This document shows, piece after piece, positions 23,122 through 33,706 of a DNA stretch of 64,000 nucleotides; the stretch's first letter is position 1; each line of letters begins with the position of its first letter. Position numbers and translations under genes: made by a program. The notes under the pieces were generated by a model that saw only the letters and a list, made by a program, of their open reading frames with translations, made no database searches and had not been told where the DNA came from. This DNA is from Costus lasius (lineage: Eukaryota > Streptophyta > Magnoliopsida > Zingiberales > Costaceae), in NCBI GenBank assembly GCA_027563935.2, contig CM050451.1:31387565-31451564 (forward strand), read 5' to 3'.

Positions 23122-24222
23122 CTAGAGGTTGAGAAATCTTAACCCCATATCTCTAGCGTGGCCATCATGCTTCTGTTGCGCCAAAGCCTTGGTCAATGGG
23201 TCTGCTAGATTGTTCTCTGTGTCAACTCTGCTAATCTTGACATCACCTCTGTCTATAATCTCTCTAATCAGGTGAAATCTCTTGAGTATGTGTTTAGATT
23301 TTTGATGAAACCGTGGTTCCTTGGCTTGTGCAATTGCTCCATTGTTATCACAATAGATTTCAATGGGATCCACTGCACTTGGAACCACCTGAAGTTCATA
23401 AATGAACTTCCTTATCCAAACAGCTTCTTTGGCTGCCTCAGAAGCGGTCACATACTTAGCCTCGGTTGTAGAATCAGTTATGGTGGATTGCTTGAAGTTT
23501 TTCCAGCATACAGCGCCTCCATTTATCTTGAACACATAGCCAGCCTGCGATCTGAGGTCGTCAGGGTCAGACTGGAAAGACGCATCAGTGTAGCCCTGCA
23601 TACTGAGCTCTTCCTGTCCTCCATAGACCAAGAACAAATTCTTAGTTCTTCTCAGATACTTTAGGATGTTCTTTACAGCCACCCAGTGCTGTACTCCAGG
23701 ATTGGATTGGTATCGGCTGGTTATGCTCACAGCATAAGCCACATCTGGTCTAGTACACAACATTGCATACATGATCGATTCTACTGCCGAAGCATAGGGC
23801 ACTCGACTCATGTCATCCCTCTCAGCCTGTGTGGTGGGACACTGGCTCTTTGAGAGAGTAAGGCCATGTCTCACTGGAAGGTACCCTTTCTTGGATTGCT
23901 CCAAGCTAAACCTCTCCAGGACCTTATCAATGTATGTACTCTAACTAAGGACTAGGAGCTTCTTGGATCTATCCCTGTAGATCCTCACGCCTAGGATACA
24001 GGCAGCCTCCCCTAAGTCCTTCATCTCAAAACACTTCCCTAACCATGTCTTCACAGTTTGAAGACTAGGGATGTCGTTTCCGATGAGTAGTATGTGATCG
24101 ACATACAAGACAAGAAAAGTCACCAAGCTCCCACTGAATTTTCTGTATACACAGGAGTCATCTTCGCTTTTGATAAAGCCATAATCTCTCACAGCGTCAT
24201 CAAATCGAAGATTCTAACTCTA
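23122..24222 (-). pseudogene. B0 pol 3' part: RT C-terminal segment and RNase H
   Basis: 23122-23904 reads the RT connection and RNase H without a stop (DASFQSD, TEAKY, CDNNGA), ending at the normal terminus RFLNL. A CAG-to-TAG change near 23938 breaks the frame from RT at 23941-24192 (YVDHILLI, where the second catalytic Asp of YVDD is replaced by His). The fragment is cut at 24222 by A1. The same TAG recurs in the copy on the other side of A1. Confidence 0.85.
23773..24222. repeat. Left copy of a 450-bp direct repeat flanking A1
   Basis: Pairs with 33257-33706 at a constant offset of 9484 bp, about 98% identical by eye. It is B0 pol sequence duplicated on both sides of A1. Confidence 0.9.
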
Positions 24223-25894
24223 TGTTGGGGTATGCCCTTAAGGCTAATGTTTGAGGCCTTGGGTTGTTATCAGTATCATGTATAGACTCTATGTTTATAA
24301 AGGCAATGGTTGTTATTCAGGTTGTTGCATTATCTGCTGCTATATGTATACTTCTGAATAATGTCTCAATGGTGTTCAGCTTGGCTGACATGCAGTATTG
24401 TCCTTAGTCGAGATATCTTGGTGAACATGAGACAACCTTGATATGATTAAGACTAATATGTGTTCTAATCTTATAGGATGCTTCGAGCATGGAATAAGAT
24501 GTAGACTCATAGGTACATTGGATGTACTGGACTGACCCTACTTAGGATATTCAATTGCTTGTCACAATATGAATAATCCTTATATGCAAACAAGTGGCAT
24601 ATTTCCTCTGACTTGAGATCACTTGTGTTTCTAAATGAGGATTGGCATTGTCTTGAGGTAGTTCAATATCATTTGAAATATAATGGTTATAGACTATCTT
24701 GGATAATGAGCATGAGTCATGTTAGGGCACTAGTGATAGATATAGGATTGCCTTCTCCTTGTTTGGAGTGTGATGTTCTAAAGGGGCCCCCTGGATGAGA
24801 TGATTGAGAAAGTGTATGGCCATACCCAGATGACTATGTTCATCTGATCTAATCATTCTCATCATGTTGGAGTTACAGGCTTGACACGCTTGTCCAACGA
24901 GAACATCCAGTGGCAAAGGAAACATGTATGCCTAATGAATTGAATTCACACTTGTGCTGTGTTTGGGTGTAGTCTTGGAAGACTCTTTCCTTTATATCGG
25001 GAGACAGTGATGTGTTGCTAGATACCCCTCTCTGTTCGTGATAACGTAAGTTATCGTTACCGACATTAAAGGAAACCCTTAGGGTCGCACAATTTGATGA
25101 TATGGCTTACTTATGTCAGATCGTGTGGACTGAATTATTTTGGTTCAGTTTAAAGGAGTTTAAACTCTGATTGGAAGTGAGATCTGGTCTGATCATGTTT
25201 GATTGATTAGGGCTTGAGATTGGTAAGCTTCGATCGAGAGAATTGATGCTTGATCGATGAGATCAGGAGCATCAAGAGATGTGTGGTTAGATCTTGAGCC
25301 TTTCGGTTTAATAAGGTCTAGACCAAGGCTTGGTTTAATTTGGTCTTTGAACCAAATTTAATTGAACCGGTTCATCAAATGAACGCTTGGTTCAAAGGGA
25401 GATGAAGGATGCGATAGGTTCACTTGGAGTGAACGCATGAGAGATTAAATGCTTACTATTTTTAGAAGCCATGTTTTCATTTGGAAAACGCCCCACGTTT
25501 TCAATCGTGAAAACGCTTCTCTCGTCGCCATCTTCTCCTCTCGACATCCCTCTCGTCTTGTGAGAGACTTGACGAAAAGAAGGAAGTTGGACAACACCAA
25601 GAGTGCATCTCATCTCCTTACACGATCAGGAATCCTTGGAGGTCTTTGCTAGCACAACGTTCACGCCAAGAAGGAAGCCCTCACCATCTTGTGTGCGTCT
25701 ACTTTGGAGAAGAAGCACTCGCCTCTTTCCTTTCCAAGTCGCCATCCAAACAATGGCTATGGTAAAATCTTAATCTGATCTTTGCAAGTTAATAGGTTAA
25801 TCATAAGATCATGCCACATGCGATCCTCATGGAATCCTAGTTTCCGCCCATGCAAAATTTTATATGTGCATGTTTAGGGTTTCGCCCCTTTTCA
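24223..25894 (+). mobile_element. A1 5' LTR
   Basis: TGTTGGGG...TTTTCA. Contains GTATGGCCATAC (24814-24825), AGTCTTGGAAGACT (about 24971), a TTTATATCGG box (about 24991) and GATAACGTAAGTTATC (about 25041), in that order. Small frames within it are repeated exactly in the 3' LTR and have no known product. Confidence 0.92.
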
Positions 25895-25896
25895 AT

Positions 25897-25908
25897 TGGT
25901 ATCAGAGC
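25897..25908 (+). promoter_or_regulatory. A1 primer-binding site
   Basis: TGGTATCAGAGC, two bases after the LTR; complementary to initiator-Met tRNA. Confidence 0.92.
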
Positions 25909-26790
25909 GAGGTTTAGCTTGATCTATATGATTGCTTCTTTTGTGATCCATGCTTGCGTTTATGAATAGATCTAAACCCTATCATCATGCGAAATATACA
26001 TGCTAATTATTAGATGTATGTTTTTACTTATGTTTGCGCATGATGTTTGTTGGCGCATATTAAAGGATGTTTTTGTTAAAAACGTATAATCTTGCGCGCC
26101 CCTCACTTAGATCTATAAGCGCCTACTTGAAAAACTTAGACGGGTTATTAGGGTTGAAGTCGTCGTCCAGTCTAGACCCAACAGCCTGATCAGACCATCT
26201 GACAGCCTAGATGGGTCGACCAGATAGCACCTATGCGCAAGCATGAGGTGGCTATAGGTCGACTGCAGAAAGGCGTGTAGCGATGTCTGATTGAGGCAAC
26301 CAATGAACGCTCGTGATTAAGGCCCGGGGTCACACCCGCTTGCCAGAAATCATGTGGGACGTTCAGCCCTTAAGACATGCATTGTTGGCCATGAGGTCGA
26401 CTCAAGTCGGTTATGACTTGGTGCATGCAAGGGCAAGTGGGTCTGACTAGGTCTGATGAGTGGATCCCTATTAATAGACCGTTGTAAGGTAGTAGGGCAC
26501 ATAAGGAAATAAAATTGTTGCCAATGGGATTTTCAAAAATTTTATTTTCTTGTTTGGATCACATGTTGCTTGTCTAACCATGTTGGGTGTCTATTTCATC
26601 TTATGTGGGCTGCCCTAATTGTATGCTGTGCTGGGGCCTGCGTGCCTGGATTAATTAATTGTAAATTATTATTGTTATCTGCGAATCACATTTCAATTTA
26701 TATTAATGTGTAATTGACCTGCGAGTCAAATCATGTCTAGATAGATTAAATGTAAATTAATCAGACATGAGCACAGAGCATACATGGCAG

Positions 26791-26856
26791 AGGCGCATGC
26801 AGCAAGTGGCTTCACCAGTGGGAGGCCTAGAGTTCGACTCTAGTACAGGCGCATGC
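26791..26856 (+). repeat. AGGCGCATGC direct repeat enclosing a tRNA-like B-box segment
   Basis: AGGCGCATGC at 26791-26800 and 26847-26856 (period 56). Between them, CTAGAGTTCGACTCTAG (26827-26843) forms a T-arm-like hairpin with the TTCGA core of an RNA polymerase III B box. In A2 the equivalent is GGGTTCGACTCTGG near 40041. A3 lacks the segment. Confidence 0.6.
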
Positions 26857-27191
26857 TACCTGGTGGGCGCATCTGAGCTGCAGAGGGCGCTTGGGCCCGG
26901 GCTGGGCCAGATGAAGTGCAAAAGACCCATGAAGAGCTCAAGTGAAGACTTATATTAAACTAAGGTCTTACTTAGGCTTAATGGGCGTTTACCACATAAG
27001 ATCATTGTGCTTTCAATTTACTGTTTTAAGTAATTTTAGCACCTGCATGATTTATCTTTCTGCTATCGCCATAGGATATGCATGATAGTAAGAAGATAAA
27101 AGGACCGTTAAAATCCAACCTTAAATATCAAGCACGTAAGCCTCCTGACGCGAAACCTCACTGTTCTGACTATCGTTGGGGCCGTGTTGTA

Positions 27192-27412
27192 CCCACTCAG
27201 TGGGCACGCCCATCTATCTTCAGACGGTGTGTGATTACACCTGCGTGTTACAGAGAAGGGATTTATCGCTTCTCGTTGCTTAGCATAGCACGTGGTGGTC
27301 CAGGGAGTAGGTCAGGTCAGCTTGACCATGTGGGCTTCATATTGAGCATATGTAAGCTATATGGAGGCAGCCATCTGTGGAATCAGAGACTGTGTTGTAC
27401 CAACTCAGTTGG
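27192..27412 (+). repeat. Pair of covarying hairpins in the A1 leader
   Basis: CCCACTCAGTGGG at 27192-27204 and CCAACTCAGTTGG at 27400-27412, both inside GTTGTAC...GCAC. The third stem pair is C:G in one and A:T in the other, so complementarity is preserved. Confidence 0.7.
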
Positions 27413-27732
27413 CACAGTCTTCTGGATTGCCTAGATGAAGGGGAATCGCACGGGTTGGCGATTGGCATGGATAGCCTACCGGTGATTAGTGCTTGTACTC
27501 TCTGTGCATCTTATCTCGCCTGAGCGGGACGCGGAGACCAAGTATGAAATCTGGATCCCATCTCACTAAAAGAGTGTTACTCTTTCGGACTGTTTTAATG
27601 GATTTTTCAGTCAGATAAAATAGTGAGAAAAGAATCATTCTTAAGTCCTGGATTGATTCTAACATTGATACTGACCTTGTTGTTCTTGCAATGTTGTAGA
27701 TTACTGCAGCAACGAACACCACAGCGTTCAAT

Positions 27733-30700
27733 GTGCGATCCTTACTGGAAAGGGAGAAGTTTGCTGGGCCAAACTTCTCAGACTGGTACGGACACCTTAA
27801 GATTGTTCTTAAGGCTGAGAGGAAACTGTATGTCCTTGAGACGGCAATACCGCCTCAACCCGCTGCGAACGCCGCAAGGGCGGTTCGGGATGCTTATGAG
27901 AAGCATGTCAATGATAGCATTGATGTCACTTGCCTTATGCTTGCGTCTATGACGCCAGAGCTTCAGCGTCAGCATGAGGATTTATCTGCTATTGAAATTA
28001 TAGCAAATCTCAAGATGCTGTATGCTGCACAGGCAAGGACTGAACGCTATAACTTGACAAAACTTTTCTTTCATAGCAAACTGACTGAAGGGAGTCCAGT
28101 GGGAGCTCACGTACTCAAGATGATTGGGTACAAAGAGGCTCTAGAGAAACTGGGACATACCATCAATCAGGAGCTTGTTGTAGACATTATCCTGCAGTCT
28201 CTCCCGGCCTCTTTCGATCCGTTCATCATTAATTTTAATATGAACAAGATCGACTGTACCCCGGCAGAGTTACTGAACATGCTCTATACTACAGAGCAGA
28301 CTCTTGAAAAGGGAAAGCCTTCATCCTCTGTCTTGATGATTCCTTCCAGGAACAAGAAGAAGGGGAAGAAGGGCAAAGCCCCTGTCAAGAGCTACAACAA
28401 GGCTCTGAAACAAAAGATCAAGCGGTCGAAGGAATACAGATGTTTCCATTGTGGCCAGCTGGGTCACTGGAAGAAGGACTGTAAAGCGCTCCAAGGAGAT
28501 AAGAAGGGAAGCAAGCCTTTCGCTTCTGGCTCAGGTATTTTTGTGACTGAAGTCATGGTATCTTCTTCTATTTCATGGGTGTTGGACACTGCATGTGGAG
28601 TTCACATTTGTTCAAATGTACAGGAACTCAAGAGAAGAAGACAGGTGGGACAGCATGAGGTGGACCTACGAGTTGGAAACGGGGCACGGGTTGCTACTGT
28701 TGCTGTAGGACAATATAACATCTCTTTACCATCTGGTCTTGTATTAGAACTGGACAATTGTTATTTTGTACCGAGCATAACTAAGAATATTATCTCTATT
28801 CCTGCTCTTGTCAGGAAAGGGTTTTCCTTTGAATGCAAAACTTCAAAGTGTTGTATTTCTTTTGATAATATTGTTTATGCTACTGGGTCGATTAACAATG
28901 GGTTATTCATGTTGGACATGGAATGTTCTGTACAACAGATTGATAATAAGAAAGCCAAGTATGCTGATGACAGCACCTTGCTATGTCATAGTCGTTTAGG
29001 CCATATTAACAAGAAGCGCATTAAGCGGTTGCATGACCATGGACTGCTAAGATCATTCTCCTATGAGGAGCTTGATACATGCAAAGCTTGTTTAATGGGT
29101 AAAATGACGAAGTCTCCTTTTTCTAATAAAGGTCAAAGGGCTTCAGGTTTACTTGACCTCATTCACAGTGATGTGTGTGGGCCATTTAGTAAACATGCCA
29201 GAGGTGGCTATTCATACTTCATTACCTTTACTGATGATTTCAGTAGATATGGTTATGTCTATCTGATGAGACATAAAAGTGAATCTTTTGACAAGTTCAA
29301 AGAGTTCAAAAATGAAGTACAGAATCAGTTAGGCCGAAATATCAAGGCACTTCGCTCAGATCGAGGTGGAGAATATTGAGTCGAGAGTTTACTGACTATC
29401 TAAAGGAGTGTGGGATTATCTCACAGCTCACTCCGCCAGGAACACCGCAATGGAATGGTGTATCCGAGAGGAGAAATAGAACCTTATTGGATATGGTTCG
29501 TTCAATGATGAGTCAGGCTACTCTACCTTACTCCTTTTGGGGATTTGCACTGGAAACAGCTGCAAATGTACTAAACCGAGTGCCATCCAAGGCCGTTTCA
29601 AAGACTCCATATGAGTTATGGTATGGGAAACAGCCGAGCTTGACATTTATTAAAATCTGGGGTTGCGAGGCTTATGTCAAAAAGCTCGCCTCTGGGAAAC
29701 TGGAGAGCAGATCTGATAAATGTATCTTTGTCGGTTACTCTAAAGAAACTAAGGGTTATTATTTCTACGATCCCAAGGAGAACAAAGTATTTGTTGCTCG
29801 TACGGCTATTTTTCTTGAGAAGGAATTTCTTCTGCAAGAGGCCAGTGGGAGAGAAATAAAGCTGGATGAGAATCCAGAAGAAGGGCAAAGAAGTCAAACT
29901 CAGTTGGATGAGCCTGAGCCAATAGAACAGGTTACTGAGCAACCTGAGGCTCAGATATCACGGGAACCGTGAAGATCGGGAAGGATCCGTCGACAGCCTG
30001 AGCGCTATGACGGAGTCTACATCATTGATGATGAACCCCTCACTTATGCGGATGCGGTCAGTGGACCAGAATCAGCAAGATGGCTTGAAGCTATGCGAGC
30101 CGAGATAGACTCCATGTCAGATAACCAAGTCTGGGATTTGGTTGATCCGCCTCAGGGAGTAATCCCTATAGGCTGTAAGTGGATCTTCAAAAAGAAGATT
30201 GACATGGATGGTAACGTGGTTACCTATAAAGGCAAGCTAGTTGCGAAAGGTTTCAAACAAATCTACGGGATAGATTATGATGAAACTTTCTCTCCTGTAG
30301 CCATGTTCAAGTCTATTTGAATTATTCTCGCGATAGCTGCATATTATGATTATGAGATCTGGCAAATGGATGTGAAAACCGCTTTCCTTAATGGAAAACT
30401 AGAAGAGGATGTGTATATGACACAACCTGAAGGTTTCGTCAATCCATCAGATCGTCATAAAATATGCAAATTAAAGAAGTCCATTTATGGACTTAAGCAA
30501 GCATCGAGAAGCTGGAATATTCATTTTGATGAATCAATCTGTGAATTTGGTTTCATCAAAAATGAAGATGACCCGTGTGTATATAAGAGGTTTAGTGGGA
30601 GCGTGATTACTTTCCTAGTCCTCTACGTCGATGATATCTTGATCATTGGAAACGATATTCCTGAACTGCATGCCGTCAAAGCATGGTTAAGAAAATGTTT

Positions 30701-31564
30701 CCAGATGAAAGATTTAGGAGAAGCAGCCTATGTATTAGGTGTGCGGATCTATAGAGATAGATCTAAGAGGCTTCTCGGGCTGTGCCAGAGTACTTACATC
30801 GATAAAGTCCTGGAGAGATTCCATTTAGAAAATTCTAAAAGAGGATATCTTCCAGTCAGACATGGTCTGAATCTTTCAAAGAGCCAGTGTCCTCAAACAC
30901 AGTCTGAGAAAGATGAAATGGACAATACGCCTTATGCTTCGGCTATAGGGTCCATTATGTATGCGATGTTGTGTACTCGCCCAGACGTCGCTTACGGGTT
31001 AAGCGTGACCAGTCGATTCCAAAGTAATCCAGGTAAGGCACACTGGATTGCGGTCAAGAACATTTTGAAATATCTTCGGAGAACCAAAGATATGTTCTTG
31101 ACATATGGAGGTCAGGAAGAACTCAGTATTGAAGGATATACTGACGCTTCATTCCAATCTGACCAGGATGATTTCCGATCGCAATCAGGCTATGTTTTTA
31201 GTTTGAATGGAGGAGCAGTGGTGTGGAAAAGTTTCAAACAATCAATTGTTGCTGATTCCACAACAGAAGCCGAGTATGTTGCAGCCTCGGAAGCATCCAA
31301 GGAGGCAGTGTGGATTCGTAAGTTCGTTCAAGAACTTGGTGTTGTTCCTTCGAGCACAAGCAAAGGAACCACGGTCGCACTAGAAGTCCAAGCACATACA
31401 GAGAAGGTTTCATTTTGATCCGGGAGATCATAGATCGTGGAGAGATCAAGATCTGCAAGGTTCATACAGATGACAATCTAGCTGACCCGCTTACAAAGCC
31501 TCTGGCACAGCAGAAGCATGAGAAGCACTGTAATAATATGGGTTTGAGATTTCTCAACCATTAG
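27733..31564 (+). pseudogene. A1 gag-pol pseudogene
   Basis: Encodes in order Gag with zinc knuckle CFHCGQLGHWKKDC, protease (DTACG), integrase (HHCC, SDVCG, RSDRGGE), RT (YVDDILII) and RNase H. The gag ATG used by A3 is ACA here, so the frame opens only on a non-ATG codon. A 1-base deletion at about 29373 shifts the frame inside the integrase core. TGA stops replace Arg codons at 29970-29972 and 30318-30320. A 44-bp deletion at about 31352 removes the RNase H CDN catalytic Asp and shifts the frame. The intact relative is A3. Not functional without complementation. Confidence 0.9.
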
Positions 31565-31573
31565 ATTAAGTGC

Positions 31574-31584
31574 AAGTGGGAGAT
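31574..31584 (+). promoter_or_regulatory. A1 polypurine tract
   Basis: AAGTGGGAGAT directly before the 3' LTR; primer for plus-strand DNA synthesis by analogy with other copia elements. Confidence 0.85.
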
Positions 31585-33256
31585 TGTTGGGGTATGCCCT
31601 TAAGGCTAATGTTTGAGGCCTTGGGTTGTTATCAGTATCATGTATAAACTCTATGTTTATAAAGGCAATGGTTGTTATTCAGGTTGTTGCATTATCTGCT
31701 GCTATATGTATACTTCTGAATAATGTCTCAATGGTGTTCAGCTTGGCTGACATGCAGTATTGTCCTTAGTCGAGATATCTTGGTGAACATGAGACAACCT
31801 TGATATGATTAAGACTAATATGTGTTCTAATCTTATAGGATGCTTCGAGCATGGAATAAGATGTAGACTCATAGGTACATTGGATGTACTGGACTGACCC
31901 TACTTAGGATATTCAATTGCTTGTCACAATATGAATAATCCTTATATGCAAACAAGTGGCATATTTCCTCTGACTTGAGATCACTTGTGTTTCTAAATGA
32001 GGATTGGCATTGTCTTGAGGTAGTTCAATATCATTTGAAATATAATGGTTATAGACTATCTTGGATAATGAGCATGAGTCATGTTAGGGCACTAGTGATA
32101 GATATAGGATTGCCTTCTCCTTGTTTGGAGTGTGATGTTCTAAAGGGGCCCCCTGGATGAGATGATTGAGAAAGTGTATGGCCATACCCAGATGACTATG
32201 TTCATCTGATCTAATCATTCTCATCATGTTGGAGTTACAGGCTTGACACGCTTGTCCAACGAGAACATCCAGTGGCAAAGGAAACATGTATGCCTAATGA
32301 ATTGAATTCACACTTGTGCTGTGTTTGGGTGTAGTCTTGGAAGACTCTTTCCTTTATATCGGGAGACAGTGATGTGTTGCTAGATACCCCTCTCTGTTCG
32401 TGATAACGTAAGTTATCGTTACCGACATTAAAGGAAACCCTTAGGGTCGCACAATTTGATGATATGGCTTACTTATGTCAGATCGTGTGGACTGAATTAT
32501 TTTGGTTCAGTTTAAAGGAGTTTAAACTCTGATTGGAAGTGAGATCTGGTCTGATCATGTTTGATTGATTAGGGCTTGAGATTGGTAAGCTTCGATCGAG
32601 AGAATTGATGCTTGATCGATGAGATCAGGAGCATCAAGAGATGTGTGGTTAGATCTTGAGCCTTTCGGTTTAATAAGGTCTAGACCAAGGCTTGGTTTAA
32701 TTTGGTCTTTGAACCAAATTCAATTGAACCGGTTCATCAAATGAACACTTGGTTCAAAGGGAGATGAAGGATGCGATAGGTTCACTTGGAGTGAACGCAT
32801 GAGAGATTAAATGCTTACTATTTTTAGAAGCCATGTTTTCATTTGGAAAACGCCCCACATTTTCAATCGTGAAAACGCTTCTCTCGTCGCCATCTTCTCC
32901 TCTCGACATCCCTCTCGTCTTGTGAGAGACTTGACGAAAAGAAGGAAGTTGGACAACACCAAGAGTGCATCTCATCTCCTTACACGATCAGGAATCCTTG
33001 GAGGTCTTTGCTAGCACAAGGTTCACGCCAAGAAGGAAGCCCTCACCATCTTGTGTGCGTCTACTTTGGAGAAGAAGCACTCGCCTCTTTCCCTTCCAAG
33101 TCGCCATCCAAACAATGGCTATGGTAAAATCTTAATCTGATCTTTGCAAGTTAATAGGTTAATCATAAGATCATGCCACATGCGATCCTCATGGAATCCT
33201 AGTTTCCGCCCATGCAAAATTTTATATGTGCATGTTTAGGGTTTCGCCCCTTTTCA
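31585..33256 (+). mobile_element. A1 3' LTR
   Basis: 1672 bp. Differs from the 5' LTR at about six sites, e.g. TAGACT/TAAACT, GAACGC/GAACAC, CCACGT/CCACAT. Confidence 0.92.
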
Positions 33257-33706
33257 GATCGATTCTACTGCCGAAGCATAGGGCACTCGACTTATGTCAT
33301 CCCTCTCAGCCTGTGTGGTGGGACACTGGCTCTTTGAGAGAGTAAGGCCATGTCTCACTGGAAGGTACCCTTTCTTGGATTGCTCCAAGCTAAACCTCTC
33401 CAGGACCTTATCAATGTATGTACTCTAACTAAGGACTAGGAGCTTCTTGGATCTATCCTTGTAGATCCTCACGCCTAGGATATAGGCAGCCTCCCCTAAG
33501 TCCTTCATCTCAAAACACTTCCCTAACCATGTCTTCATAGTTTGAAGACTAGGGATGTCGTTTCCGATGAGTTGTATGTGATCGACATACAAGACAAGAA
33601 AAGTCACCAAGCTCCCACTGAATTTTCTGTATACACAGGAGTCATCTTCGCTTTTGATAAAGCCATAATCTCTCACAGCTTCATCAAATCGAAGATTCCA
33701 ACTTTG
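33257..33706. repeat. Right copy of the 450-bp direct repeat flanking A1
   Basis: Matches 23773-24222, including the shared TAG stop in RT (33422 here). Begins directly at the A1 LTR end. Confidence 0.9.

Larger units (their letters stand above)
25909..27732 (+). other. A1 untranslated leader (about 1.8 kb)
   Basis: No conserved protein. Alignable with the leaders of A2 and A3. Contains a tRNA-like B-box segment, two related hairpins and, at the end, CTGAC (27671-27675) followed by TTGTTCTTGCAATGTTGTAG (27680-27699), which resembles a branch point plus 3' splice site. A leader this long, with structure, is known in BARE-1-like elements. Confidence 0.7.
24223..33256 (+). mobile_element. Ty1/copia element A1 (family A), complete structure, no TSD
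   Basis: 9034 bp with LTRs 24223-25894 and 31585-33256 (both 1672 bp, about 6 mismatches seen), primer site and purine tract. Flanking 5-mers are CTCTA and GATCG, so there is no TSD; instead the host B0 sequence is duplicated for 450 bp. Coding region disabled by a frameshift, two stops, a 44-bp deletion and a lost start codon. Confidence 0.92.

Noticed and set aside
26827..26843. Full tRNA gene
   Set aside because: Only a T-arm-like hairpin is visible; no acceptor stem, anticodon arm or A box could be drawn.
26767..26958. Upstream frame in the A1 leader
   Set aside because: Crosses the B-box-like segment and is not kept in A2 or A3.
24218..33261. Ordinary TSD for A1
   Set aside because: Flanks CTCTA and GATCG do not match; the 450-bp duplication explains the flanks better.
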